NCBI RefSeq assembly: GCF_029054785.1
Contig: NZ_JAIDEN010000030.1
Coordinates: 1 to 22,694 of the forward strand
Length of the DNA: 22,694 bases
From: Duncaniella sp.
Lineage (GTDB): Bacteria; Bacteroidota; Bacteroidia; Bacteroidales; Muribaculaceae
Direction of reading: 5' to 3'
Shown: positions 1 through 6,330 of the stretch, piece after piece
Position numbering within the stretch: the first letter of the stretch is position 1
How the letters are laid out: every line of letters starts with the position of its first letter
Translations under genes and position numbers: made by a program
The notes under the pieces: generated by a model
The model's input: the letters and a program-made list of their open reading frames with translations, nothing else
Told to the model about the DNA's origin: nothing
The model's database searches: none

Positions 1-12
1 CATAAAACCGGC

Positions 13-53
13 GGATGCTCCGTGGAGCATCCTACAACTTGCTTGCAATCAAG
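13..53. repeat. Two adjacent palindromes at left window edge
   Basis: Positions 13-21 (GGATGCTCC) are the exact reverse complement of 24-32 (GGAGCATCC), with only GT between, so as RNA it would form an 8-bp stem with a 4-nt loop. Just after it, 38-53 (CTTGCTTGCAATCAAG) is an imperfect palindrome. No T-run follows the first hairpin. They may be the 3' end of a transcript entering from the left or protein-binding sites; the sequence does not decide. Confidence 0.4.
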
Positions 54-237
54 CTGTTTGAATCGCTGAATAGTTACGCTCCATAAACTTATTTGTTAAT
101 AGATACTAACAAATGGAATATTCTTATTTAGCCTGTGTATAATTGATAAAAAACAACTCACGAATTATGGTAAATCAACGTATTATTCCTATATTTGCTT
201 TGTCCTAAGGGACGTACATATTTAGGAAGCGTTTAGC

Positions 238-477
238 TTATTCCTTGTCAATGAATCTGGACAATTCGACTGCACTGAGGAATAATGATTTTACCGCTCC
301 CTATGGTCTGCATATATGCACTGGTGTGTCCATATACAGCCATAGGCGTGAGTTGTTTTCATTTTCAGTGCAGAGGTAGTCCAGAACCCATTGACAGAAT
401 TTGATAACAGTCTTGCGCCTCTTTATATTTATAAATCTGTTCTTTTGAGACTGGAGGACGCCAAAATGCAAAAGCAT
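238..477 (-). pseudogene. Possible decayed small ORF with an in-frame stop
   Basis: On the minus strand an ATG at 477-475 opens a frame of 58 codons ending in TAG at 303-301. The same frame then stays open for a further 20 codons to TAA at 240-238. The translation looks protein-like, with a basic stretch (NIKRRKTVIKFCQWVLDYLC) and, after the stop, AVKSLFLSAVELSRFIDKE. I recognise no family. It overlaps the promoter and first bases of the plus-strand lipoprotein gene, so it is more likely a relic or chance frame than a live gene. The rest of 1-475 holds no other gene I can support. Confidence 0.2.
400..431 (+). promoter_or_regulatory. Bacteroidetes-type promoter of the lipoprotein/T9SS-cargo operon
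   Basis: TTTG at 400-403 is followed after 20 bp by TATATTTA at 424-431. This matches the Bacteroidetes -33 (TTTG) and -7 (TAnnTTTG) elements except for the last base. Transcription would start near 437, giving a leader of about 40 nt before the ATG at 476. A second -7-like box, TATATTTG at 190-197, has no matching -33 element and lies far upstream. Confidence 0.55.
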
Positions 478-1303
478 GAGATTCTTAAAAATGAATGCAA
501 TAGCAATGATGGCTATTGCGAGTTATGTAGGTTTCGTTTCATGTAGCGATGATGGTAAAGACGAACCTAACGGTGGTGAAAATGGAGAAGCTGTTGCAGT
601 AAATCCTTCCAAAGTGTTTACAGCTGGAGTTCCTAAACAAATCGGAGCGATGTCCATTACAACAGACGCCAATGGACTGGTAACATCAATGATGAATGCC
701 GAGGATGGAACGAAGATTGCATTAGTTTACCCAGGTATGAGCCGCGCTGAGTCCTATGATGTTGTAATGACAATTGAAGAAGATGGTGATAAAAATGTGT
801 TCAATCTGCGTCTGAATGATCTGGGCTTTGCAAAATATTGCAAGCAGATAGAATCAGACGGCGATGTTGAAGAGTGGTGGTTTGAATACAATTCAGATGG
901 CCGACTTACAAAGATGACACGTTCCGAAGGTGATAACGAAGTCCACGAGATCACCTATGAAAACGGCAATATAACCAAAGTAAAGGAAATCCATACCGAT
1001 CACGACGGAGATGATGATTGGGTGATCAGTTACGGAACTCAATTAATTGAGAACAAAGGCTGTATAATGCTCTTTGATGAGACATTCGGTATTGATATGG
1101 ATGAACTGAAATATGCCTATTTTGCAGGACTGCTCGGTAAAGCGACCAAAAATTTACCTATCGAACGCTCTGACAAAACAGACGGAGACAAAGGAACATA
1201 TACCTGGACTCTGAATCCAGATGGAATGCCTATAAAGCTGGTAGCAGTTGAATCCGGTGATGACTGGGAAGATGAGCCGCAGACAATGAAATTCAAATGG
1301 TAA
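476..1303 (+). CDS. DUF4595-like surface lipoprotein
   Basis: This is a predicted 275-residue secreted lipoprotein of unknown function. A hydrophobic signal ends at a lipobox-like FVSC (Cys23). The residues after it (SDDGKDE) are acidic, like the lipoprotein export signal that takes Bacteroidetes lipoproteins to the cell surface. The mature part has repeating strand-like units (for example YNSDGRLTKM, then ITYENGNITKVKE) and a closing WTLNPDGMPIKLVAV, which resemble DUF4595-type proteins of Bacteroidales; this family match is from memory. The ATG at 476 is used, although ATG at 491 would also leave a signal peptide. It is the first gene of a pair, with 7 bp to the next start. Base composition is A+T-richer than the genes to the right, consistent with acquired DNA. 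Confidence 0.75.
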   Translation: MRFLKMNAIAMMAIASYVGFVSCSDDGKDEPNGGENGEAVAVNPSKVFTAGVPKQIGAMSITTDANGLVTSMMNAEDGTKIALVYPGMSRAESYDVVMTIEEDGDKNVFNLRLNDLGFAKYCKQIESDGDVEEWWFEYNSDGRLTKMTRSEGDNEVHEITYENGNITKVKEIHTDHDGDDDWVISYGTQLIENKGCIMLFDETFGIDMDELKYAYFAGLLGKATKNLPIERSDKTDGDKGTYTWTLNPDGMPIKLVAVESGDDWEDEPQTMKFKW

Positions 1304-1310
1304 ATGAAAT

Positions 1311-2024
1311 ATGAAAAAGTGGCATATCTTCCTTCTGGTTTGTGGTTTTGCAATCCATACATCTGCCCAAGTCCCGAAACTTGTACCTGAACATACTTTT
1401 GATGGATATTATTGTCCATATAATATGCCATCTTATAATCCCGAATCAAATGACGACCGTTATTTCTATCCGTCTTTACTAAATATAAACGGGGGTCACA
1501 TTGATGCTGCTATTTACAATGAAGATTATAGCATAAGGGATCGAATTGATTGTACAATTGACATCCCCAATGGCTACAAAATAAGCACAGTGAGCCTATC
1601 CGGCAATATGATTTTGCCCAATGGCACCAAATTCTTTATTGTAAGTTTCACAAAGGAGACCTACCAAGTGGGATGTGCGGATTATGTAATATCCAAGGCA
1701 TATAGCTATCCACAGGGAACTCCGTTATTCGATATTGCATCGGCACCTTTGAACCCTATGTTATATGTGATTAACGGGAAAGTTTCTTTAATAGCTATGG
1801 TCTCTGACCAGGACCCGTCTACTCATATCGGTAATTGGAAAACACAGATCTATTCATTGGGGGAAACTCCGTCAAGTACAACAATGGCGATTACGCAAGA
1901 TAGATGCCAGCCTTATCCAATAAGGACCTATGACATGAATGGGAGACCAGTCAATATGGACACCAAAGGTATGCCTGTCATCATTCAATATTCTAATGGT
2001 TCCGTTATAAAAACGGTGAAATAA
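1311..2024 (+). CDS. Secreted protein with a T9SS type A-like C-terminal sorting signal
   Basis: The 237-residue product begins with a classical signal peptide (MKKWHIFLLVCGFAIHTSAQ, cleaved about after residue 19), so it is exported to the periplasm. The last roughly 35 residues contain RTYDMNGRPVNMDTKGMPVI and end in a Lys-rich strand (SVIKTVK). This follows the pattern of T9SS type A sorting domains: YD-x-NGR, a KG turn, then a short final strand ending in K. The middle is rich in Tyr, Pro and Asn and I recognise no enzymatic motif. It follows the upstream lipoprotein by 7 bp, so the two are probably co-transcribed and may work together at the surface. If the tail is real, the protein would be a client of the PorU sortase encoded at 7685. 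The function is unknown. Confidence 0.72.
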   Translation: MKKWHIFLLVCGFAIHTSAQVPKLVPEHTFDGYYCPYNMPSYNPESNDDRYFYPSLLNINGGHIDAAIYNEDYSIRDRIDCTIDIPNGYKISTVSLSGNMILPNGTKFFIVSFTKETYQVGCADYVISKAYSYPQGTPLFDIASAPLNPMLYVINGKVSLIAMVSDQDPSTHIGNWKTQIYSLGETPSSTTMAITQDRCQPYPIRTYDMNGRPVNMDTKGMPVIIQYSNGSVIKTVK

Positions 2025-2026
2025 AC

Positions 2027-2162
2027 TAAGAGGTTGTTTAAAAACAATAGTTAAAATCTGAGTGGTGTATCTTTTAGATAAATTGTTGTAAATGAGAAAG
2101 GAGCCATATCCACCTCAAAACTTTCACTCAGATTTTAACTATTGTTATTAAACAACCTCTAA
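2027..2162. mobile_element. MITE-like element with TAA target duplication
   Basis: Positions 2029-2064 and 2125-2160 are inverted repeats of 36 bp with a single mismatch, around a 60-bp centre with no ORF. If the termini are taken as GAGGTTGTTTAA, the element (2030-2159) is flanked on both sides by TAA (2027-2029 and 2160-2162), a 3-bp duplication of TNA type. Such ends and duplication are typical of IS5-family (IS1031 group) elements in Bacteroidetes. The element is too short for a transposase, so it fits a non-autonomous derivative. It lies just after the stop codon of the T9SS-cargo gene, and its transcript would fold into a long hairpin. Confidence 0.75.
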
Positions 2163-2199
2163 TACTCTGACCCCTTTATTACAACATAATAATAGGAGG

Positions 2200-2239
2200 A
2201 ATGGCGACAAGAATCGAAAAGACCTTGTCGCCATTTTTT
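2200..2239 (+). terminator. Rho-independent terminator after the accessory operon
   Basis: A perfect 12-bp stem, AATGGCGACAAG (2200-2211) with CTTGTCGCCATT (2224-2235), has a 12-nt loop and runs into six T residues (2234-2239). It ends plus-strand transcription coming from 476-2024 and through the MITE. The minus-strand side has no T-run, so it is probably one-directional. Confidence 0.8.
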
Positions 2240-2265
2240 GTTTTTATATTCTATTTTTTAATTGC

Positions 2266-2679
2266 TTATTTCAGATTCCGTTCTTTTACGAATGTTTCGA
2301 TATCAACCAATTCAATCGTATCGCCACGCGATTTCGCCGCGGCGATCATGTCGTTGGTCTTTTTCAGTTCGTTCAGCTGATAACGGTAGCTTTCAGGACT
2401 GACACCAATTCGGGCAGCCTCTTCCTCGGAGATCTCAAGGACATAGCGGTCACCGTCAAGTCTGACGTATTCAGACAATTTAACCGCAGCTTCACGCAAT
2501 TCGGCAAGCTCCGGATCCTCGCTGACGCGCTTCTCGATCCAGTTGTCCAATGCGGCTTCCACACTGTCGCCGCTCACGGCATTGTCATCAACTTCAGAAC
2601 GGTCATTCCTGCTGCTGTTGCATGATGCGAGGAATAAAGCTCCGACGATCAAGGAACAATAAAAATAATTGTGTTTCAT
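2266..2679 (-). CDS. Small uncharacterised lipoprotein
   Basis: From the ATG at 2679 the product is 137 residues, with signal peptide MKHNYFYCSLIVGALFLAS and a lipobox LASC (Cys20), so it is a predicted lipoprotein. The frame could be extended upstream to a GTG at 2739, but that would overlap the preceding gene and bury the signal peptide. The mature part is acidic (EVDDNAVSGDSVEAALDNWIEKR) and probably helical, with a short YRYQLNELKKTNDMIAAAKS segment; I recognise no domain. It is the last gene of a minus-strand run, 25 bp after the DUF3109 gene. The function is unknown, and an envelope role is only suggested by the lipobox and by the T9SS plug gene two positions upstream. Confidence 0.75.
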   Translation of the reverse strand: MKHNYFYCSLIVGALFLASCNSSRNDRSEVDDNAVSGDSVEAALDNWIEKRVSEDPELAELREAAVKLSEYVRLDGDRYVLEISEEEAARIGVSPESYRYQLNELKKTNDMIAAAKSRGDTIELVDIETFVKERNLK

Positions 2680-2704
2680 ACGTAATACAGATTCAGATGG
2701 TGAA

Positions 2705-3316
2705 CTACTTGTCGCCATACTCTTCGAGGTAGGCTTCACAGGCCATTTTCAGTTCGTCGTACCACTCTTTGCCGAAATGGGCGGTCAGCGGGCCTTCGAG
2801 GAACTGATAGAGCCTCACGCCCAACTTACGGCCAAGCTGTTCGGCGGAGCGGCAGATCTTCCAGCGGTGATAGTTCACGGCGGTGAAGGTCGGGTACTTG
2901 GTGAGACGCACCGGATAGAGCGCGCATGACGACGGCTTGCGGAACTCTCCAGTCTTACCCTCGTTGAAAGCACACTCGATCGCACACTGGCAGACTCCGC
3001 CGGGAGCATAGCAGGTGTAGATACAGTTGCGGCCATCGACAATCTGGGTGACCAGGTCGCCGTCAGGATCGAGATAGCTTGTGCCCTCCTCGGCGATCCG
3101 TTCTTTGGCCGATGGCAGCAGTTTGTCCTCGAAGCGGGGAAGCAGACGGTCAATCTCGTCACGCTCCTCCTCGGTCAGCGGCGCGCCCGCATCGCCTTCG
3201 ATGCAGCATTCGCCCTTACACTTCTCGATGTCGCAGCAGAAAAACACTTCCGCCAGATCGAGCGACACCAGAGTATCCTTTATCTGTAACATAATTTCTT
3301 CTGTTGTTTCTTCCAT
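2705..3316 (-). CDS. DUF3109 family cysteine-rich protein
   Basis: The product has about 203 residues from the ATG at 3316. An ATG at 3292 (MLQIKDTLVSLDLAEVFF) matches the usual N-terminus of the family as I remember it and may be the true start. The hallmark cluster CDIEKCKGECCIEGDAGAPL lies near the N-terminus. Further Cys follow in NCIYTCYAPGGVCQCAIECAF, in SCALYPVRL and in WKICRS. About thirteen Cys suggest binding of a metal or an Fe-S cluster. DUF3109 is common in Bacteroidetes and has no established function that I know of. No signal peptide is seen, so it is likely cytoplasmic. It lies 20 bp after the plug-protein gene and 25 bp before the small lipoprotein gene, probably in one operon. 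Confidence 0.88.
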   Translation of the reverse strand: MEETTEEIMLQIKDTLVSLDLAEVFFCCDIEKCKGECCIEGDAGAPLTEEERDEIDRLLPRFEDKLLPSAKERIAEEGTSYLDPDGDLVTQIVDGRNCIYTCYAPGGVCQCAIECAFNEGKTGEFRKPSSCALYPVRLTKYPTFTAVNYHRWKICRSAEQLGRKLGVRLYQFLEGPLTAHFGKEWYDELKMACEAYLEEYGDK

Positions 3317-3336
3317 AATCAATATATTTCCGGCTC

Positions 3337-4611
3337 TCAGACACCGGATTTCACAACCTCCACACCTATCAGCCGGTCGAATCGCGAGCCGCGCGGACGG
3401 TGATAGACACGGACGGTATATTCATTCACAGTCTCATAGTAGTCCCCTTCAATGGTATTCTCCCCCTTCGTCGCACCGGATGGCAGGAAGAGATACTGAT
3501 AGTTGTAGGACCCCTGTTTCAGGAGCATCGACTGCTCGTAGGCCCCGGAGGCTCTGTTGTAGACCATCCGCGAGGCCGGGTCGAAGCGCCGGTTGGTCAG
3601 ATCGCCGTCAAGAAACACGTCGCCCCCGCTCAGTTCCGGCATCAGAAGCGAGAAGTGGGTCATGACATAGTCCGCTTCGGTGTCAGAAGCGTCTGACGAC
3701 CATTCCCTTATGAAAAAGCGACCGTTCTGGGTGCTGTCATAGAGATATTTGCCCGCGGCCCGCGGCTCATCGGCATAAAGCTGCATGTTATAAACGGGAG
3801 CATCATAGCTTATCCCCGCCACACCCATACCAGGATAGGTTGTGGAGACCGTCTCGAAACGCCGGTATTCATTTCCGGCAGGGAAAATCAGAGGCCGGAG
3901 ATGAGAATAGATGACACGGTTGCCCGCCACTCTCTGCGGCGTGGTCAGCACGACCTCATTGTCGACGCGTCCGTTCTGGCTGACGACGACAGTCAGATCG
4001 TTGTAGGGATCCGAAACGCCCCCGACATGGCTGAGATCAACCTCGACCTCAAGCTGCTGGTGAGACCGGTTCGTGTCTATGTCTGTCTTGGAAGTCACAG
4101 CGGCTCCCACTCCGGCAGTGAAGTCCGAGACCCCGAATCGGGCCTGGAGCAAAGTCGTCTCCGGGTCAGACTCATCGTAGATCCGAAGCAGATAATTGCC
4201 GGGCTGGGTGATGCGAATGTCCTGATTGGGGACACATATCGTATAGTGGACATAATGAACCAGCGTAGCCCGCGAAAAGTCATAGTCTTCGACAACGCCC
4301 TCGTTGAAGCCGTCGAGAAACTCCGAAGCGACAAGTCCCTCAGGACGCCAGCGGGCATCGCAGTGAACAAGCTCATAGCGCATGAAGCGCCTCTCTTCCG
4401 AGATCTCGTCAAAAGAAATGCAGACCCGGCTGTTCTCATCACGCAGGGCAAGCACCGGAGGGGCGAACTCATCGCCCGCAAGCGTCACCCTGAGCGTGCG
4501 GAAAGCCGGATGGAAGATCCCTTGCGACGTATCGGCCTGACGGTTTTGCGAGAAGACAGCGAAGGAGCATGAAACCAGACAGACGATGAATGACAGCAAT
4601 CTACCTGCCAT
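3337..4611 (-). CDS. Type IX secretion system plug protein (DUF5103)
   Basis: The 424-residue protein starts at the ATG at 4611 with signal peptide MAGRLLSFIVCLVSCSFAVF. An upstream extension to 4647 would overlap the previous gene more and hide that signal. The mature sequence matches the family once called DUF5103, now the T9SS plug protein: an N-terminal beta domain with FHPAFRTLRVTLAGDEFAPP, a central SFDEISEERRFMRYELVHCD segment and a C-terminal domain with SYNYQYLF and NEYTVRVYHRPRGSRFDRLIG. In Flavobacterium johnsoniae the plug blocks the periplasmic side of the SprA translocon when idle. The gene overlaps the upstream C_GCAxxG_C_C gene by 11 bp, so it is probably translationally coupled. 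Together with PorU at 7685 it shows a T9SS in this genome. Confidence 0.88.
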   Translation of the reverse strand: MAGRLLSFIVCLVSCSFAVFSQNRQADTSQGIFHPAFRTLRVTLAGDEFAPPVLALRDENSRVCISFDEISEERRFMRYELVHCDARWRPEGLVASEFLDGFNEGVVEDYDFSRATLVHYVHYTICVPNQDIRITQPGNYLLRIYDESDPETTLLQARFGVSDFTAGVGAAVTSKTDIDTNRSHQQLEVEVDLSHVGGVSDPYNDLTVVVSQNGRVDNEVVLTTPQRVAGNRVIYSHLRPLIFPAGNEYRRFETVSTTYPGMGVAGISYDAPVYNMQLYADEPRAAGKYLYDSTQNGRFFIREWSSDASDTEADYVMTHFSLLMPELSGGDVFLDGDLTNRRFDPASRMVYNRASGAYEQSMLLKQGSYNYQYLFLPSGATKGENTIEGDYYETVNEYTVRVYHRPRGSRFDRLIGVEVVKSGV

Positions 4612-4999
4612 CAGCCTCCAATTGCTTGTGGAGCATCTCCACGGCATCAGTAATCAGCTCCAGACAAGGCTTGCGCCCCGGCTGTTTGAGATCGCGGCAG
4701 ACACAGGATCCCTCAAGCCGCTCGAAAGCGCCCATGAAATCCTTGACTTTCCCGTAGATCCCCTTGCGGTCCATATCGGCATAAGTCATCCCGCAGACCA
4801 TAGTAGCGCCTGACACCGTGCCGCACACCTCCTGACGGCCACCGAAACCGCTGCCGAAGCCTTCGGCAATGCGTCTGACGGTCTCGCCGTCAATTCCGGT
4901 GAGGTCATCAAAAACCATCGCCACACACTGGCAGCAGTTGCGGCCCTGTTTGCGCAACTGACGGGCCATCTCTTTACGTTGCTCGATATCGTAGTTCAT
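4601..4999 (-). CDS. C_GCAxxG_C_C family protein
   Basis: The product has 132 residues from the ATG at 4999; a TTG at 5005 is a weaker alternative. It carries the signature of the C_GCAxxG_C_C family: NCCQCV near residue 22, GFGSGFGGRQEVCGTVSGA near 48-66 and Cys residues in GSCVCRDLKQPGRKPC near 98-112. These proteins are thought to be redox-active or to bind an Fe-S cluster, and some relatives contain selenocysteine; the substrate is not known. No signal peptide is seen, so it is probably cytoplasmic. It lies 39 bp after ung and overlaps the start of the plug-protein gene by 11 bp. Pairing with DUF3109 gives two Cys-rich proteins in one run of genes. Confidence 0.9.
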   Translation of the reverse strand: MNYDIEQRKEMARQLRKQGRNCCQCVAMVFDDLTGIDGETVRRIAEGFGSGFGGRQEVCGTVSGATMVCGMTYADMDRKGIYGKVKDFMGAFERLEGSCVCRDLKQPGRKPCLELITDAVEMLHKQLEADGR

Positions 5000-5038
5000 A
5001 ATCAAATAATATGCTGTCGTTTATGCTATTTTACACAT

Positions 5039-5710
5039 TTATTGGTCGCTCCATCTGACAGGCTCTATGCCGTGTTCGGCAAGATAAGCATTGGCCCGCG
5101 AAAAAGGACGGCTGCCGAAAAAGCCTCTCGATGCGCTCAGAGGCGATGGATGGGGCGAAGAGATGACACAATGGCGCGAACGGTCGATGAACTCCCCTTT
5201 TCGCTGGGCATAGGCACCCCAGAGGATGAAGACCAGATGCTCGCGGCTTTCGGCGAGACGTCGGATGGCCGCATCGGTGAAAGTCTCCCACCCGCGGTTC
5301 TGGTGCGAGGCAGGCGCGCCGGCATCGACCGTCAGCGTAGAGTTCAGCAGCAGCACTCCCTGACGGGCCCAGAAACTCAGGTCGCCCGACTGAGGCGGCT
5401 GACATCCGAGATCGGCAGACAGCTCAGTGTAGATGTTGCGCAGCGAGCGCGGCAGATCGACACCCGGATTGACCGAAAAACTCAGACCGTTGGCCTGACC
5501 GGCACCCGGATAGGGATCCTGACCGAGAATCACCACCTTGACCTTCTCGAAAGGACAGGCATCAAAAGCGGCAAAAATACGACCTGCCGGCGGATAGACC
5601 ATCCGTTCGGCATAACGAGCGCGCACAAACTGAGTCAGAGCGCTGAAATAATCCTTATCCCACTCGTCGGCAAGCGCCGTTTTCCAGGAAGACTCGATTT
5701 TTACGTCCAT
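5039..5710 (-). CDS. ung: Uracil-DNA glycosylase, family 1
   Basis: The 223-residue enzyme removes uracil from DNA to start base-excision repair. It has the water-activating loop GQDPYPGAGQANGLSFSV (residues 63-80; catalytic Asp65), the LLLNSTLTV uracil-contact strand (about 120-128) and the HPSPLSA minor-groove loop (187-193; catalytic His187). The length is normal for bacterial Ung. The ATG at 5710 is chosen over a TTG at 5752, because a -7 box (TAGTTTTG on the minus strand, 5745-5738) lies between them and places the transcript start near 5732. It is the first gene of the minus-strand run down to 2266. Confidence 0.96.
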   Translation of the reverse strand: MDVKIESSWKTALADEWDKDYFSALTQFVRARYAERMVYPPAGRIFAAFDACPFEKVKVVILGQDPYPGAGQANGLSFSVNPGVDLPRSLRNIYTELSADLGCQPPQSGDLSFWARQGVLLLNSTLTVDAGAPASHQNRGWETFTDAAIRRLAESREHLVFILWGAYAQRKGEFIDRSRHCVISSPHPSPLSASRGFFGSRPFSRANAYLAEHGIEPVRWSDQ

Positions 5711-5737
5711 CTTGTGTGATCGGTATTTGGAAGCTGT

Positions 5738-5773
5738 CAAAACTATCGTCAATTCCGGAAGACCGGTCCGGAA
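5738..5773 (-). promoter_or_regulatory. Promoter and palindromic candidate operator before ung
   Basis: On the minus strand TAGTTTTG (5745-5738) matches the Bacteroidetes -7 consensus TAnnTTTG. No clear -33 TTTG is found. Where the -33 region should be, a 7-bp inverted repeat occurs: TTCCGGA (5753-5759) and TCCGGAA (5767-5773) with a 7-bp spacer. This placement would suit a regulator-binding site, but it may be chance. Confidence 0.4.
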
Positions 5774-5849
5774 ATCCTGATCTCAGACCCGACAGGACAG
5801 CCCGATTTAACATTTTATATGAAGATTAATCCATATCCGGTCATATAAC

Positions 5850-5881
5850 TTTGCAAAAATACGAAAAAATCACTAATTTTG
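5850..5881 (+). promoter_or_regulatory. Promoter of tRNA-Arg
   Basis: TTTG at 5850-5853 and TAATTTTG at 5874-5881 are separated by 20 bp, an exact match to the Bacteroidetes -33 and -7 elements. The transcript would start near 5887, about 12 bp before the mature tRNA. The upstream TTTG is itself part of a second consensus box, TAACTTTG (5846-5853). Confidence 0.7.
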
Positions 5882-5898
5882 CACTTCGTAAACCAAAG

Positions 5899-5970
5899 GT
5901 TCCCGTAGTTCAATGGATAGAATATCGGATTCCGGTTCCGACGATTAGGGTTCGACTCCCTACGGGAATA
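5899..5970 (+). tRNA. tRNA-Arg (anticodon CCG)
   Basis: A full cloverleaf can be folded by eye. The acceptor stem is 5899-5905 with 5963-5969 (one G-U pair at the end), the D stem is GTTC/GAAT, the anticodon stem is TCGGA/TCCGA with loop TTCCGGT (anticodon CCG, 5932-5934), and the T arm is TAGGG-TTCGACT-CCCTA. The discriminator base is A5970. CCA is not encoded. It reads arginine codon CGG. Confidence 0.93.
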
Positions 5971-5980
5971 CTACTGACAG

Positions 5981-6024
5981 CTGTCGGCTGCACGATCAGG
6001 GATTGTGCGGCCGACAGATTTTTT
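5981..6024 (+). terminator. Terminator after tRNA-Arg
   Basis: CTGTCGGCTGCAC (5981-5993) pairs with GTGCGGCCGACAG (6005-6017), a 13-bp stem with one G-U pair and an 11-nt loop. A run of T follows (6019-6024 and again from 6026). It ends the tRNA-Arg transcript 11 bp after the tRNA, so the two tRNA genes are separate transcription units. Confidence 0.8.
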
Positions 6025-6039
6025 ATTTTTACACTCCCT

Positions 6040-6071
6040 TTTGCATTTCACAAAAAAAAGACATACCTTTG
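6040..6071 (+). promoter_or_regulatory. Promoter of tRNA-Leu
   Basis: TTTG at 6040-6043 and TACCTTTG at 6064-6071 are 20 bp apart, again an exact Bacteroidetes -33/-7 pair. Transcription would begin near 6077, leaving about 27 nt of 5' leader to be removed before the mature tRNA at 6104. Confidence 0.7.
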
Positions 6072-6103
6072 CAGCGCGAAACCAATTCGCACCATAAAGG
6101 TTC

Positions 6104-6187
6104 GCTCGAATGGTGGAATGGTAGACACGAAGGACTTAAAATCCTTTGGTCATTGCGACCGTGCGGGTTCAAGTCCCGCTTCGAGCA
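6104..6187 (+). tRNA. tRNA-Leu (anticodon UAA)
   Basis: The acceptor stem GCTCGAA (6104-6110) pairs perfectly with TTCGAGC (6180-6186), with discriminator A6187. The anticodon stem AAGGA/TCCTT holds the loop CTTAAAA, giving anticodon TAA. A long variable arm (GGTCATTGCGACC) marks it as a class II tRNA, and the T arm is GCGGG-TTCAAGT-CCCGC. CCA is not encoded (the bases after A6187 are CCG). It reads leucine codons UUA and UUG. Confidence 0.95.
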
Positions 6188-6195
6188 CCGCTGAG

Positions 6196-6234
6196 AAAAT
6201 CCGTAAATCCTACAATCCTGGATTTACGGATTTT
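6196..6234 (+). terminator. Terminator after tRNA-Leu
   Basis: AAAATCCGTAAATCC (6196-6210) pairs perfectly over 15 bp with GGATTTACGGATTTT (6220-6234) across a 9-nt loop, and the stem ends in a T-run (6231-6235). The A-run on the left means it could also work on the minus strand. It lies 8 bp after the tRNA. Confidence 0.8.
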
Positions 6235-6256
6235 TCATATCCGGCAGTCTGAGAAT

Positions 6257-6288
6257 ATTGTTTATTTGCCAAAGATTGAGTACTTTTA
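6257..6288 (+). promoter_or_regulatory. Promoter of the trpB2-porU unit
   Basis: ATTG (6257-6260) and TACTTTTA (6281-6288) are 20 bp apart; each differs by one base from the TTTG and TAnnTTTG elements. Transcription would start near 6294, giving a leader of about 37 nt before the ATG at 6331. This is plausible but weaker than the two tRNA promoters. Confidence 0.45.
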
Positions 6289-6330
6289 CACGCCAAAATA
6301 AAATGCCTTTACAAACCGCTTACCAATCAA

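Noticed and set aside
3901..4572. Long plus-strand frame of 223 codons opposite the plug gene
   Set aside because: It is antisense to a well-supported gene and has the composition of a shadow frame in G+C-rich DNA.
4979..5719. Plus-strand frame of 246 codons opposite ung
   Set aside because: The minus strand encodes Ung with all catalytic motifs; the plus frame is a shadow.
5851..6252. A 133-codon open frame across the tRNA region
   Set aside because: It runs through both tRNA genes and the terminator between them, so it is a chance frame.
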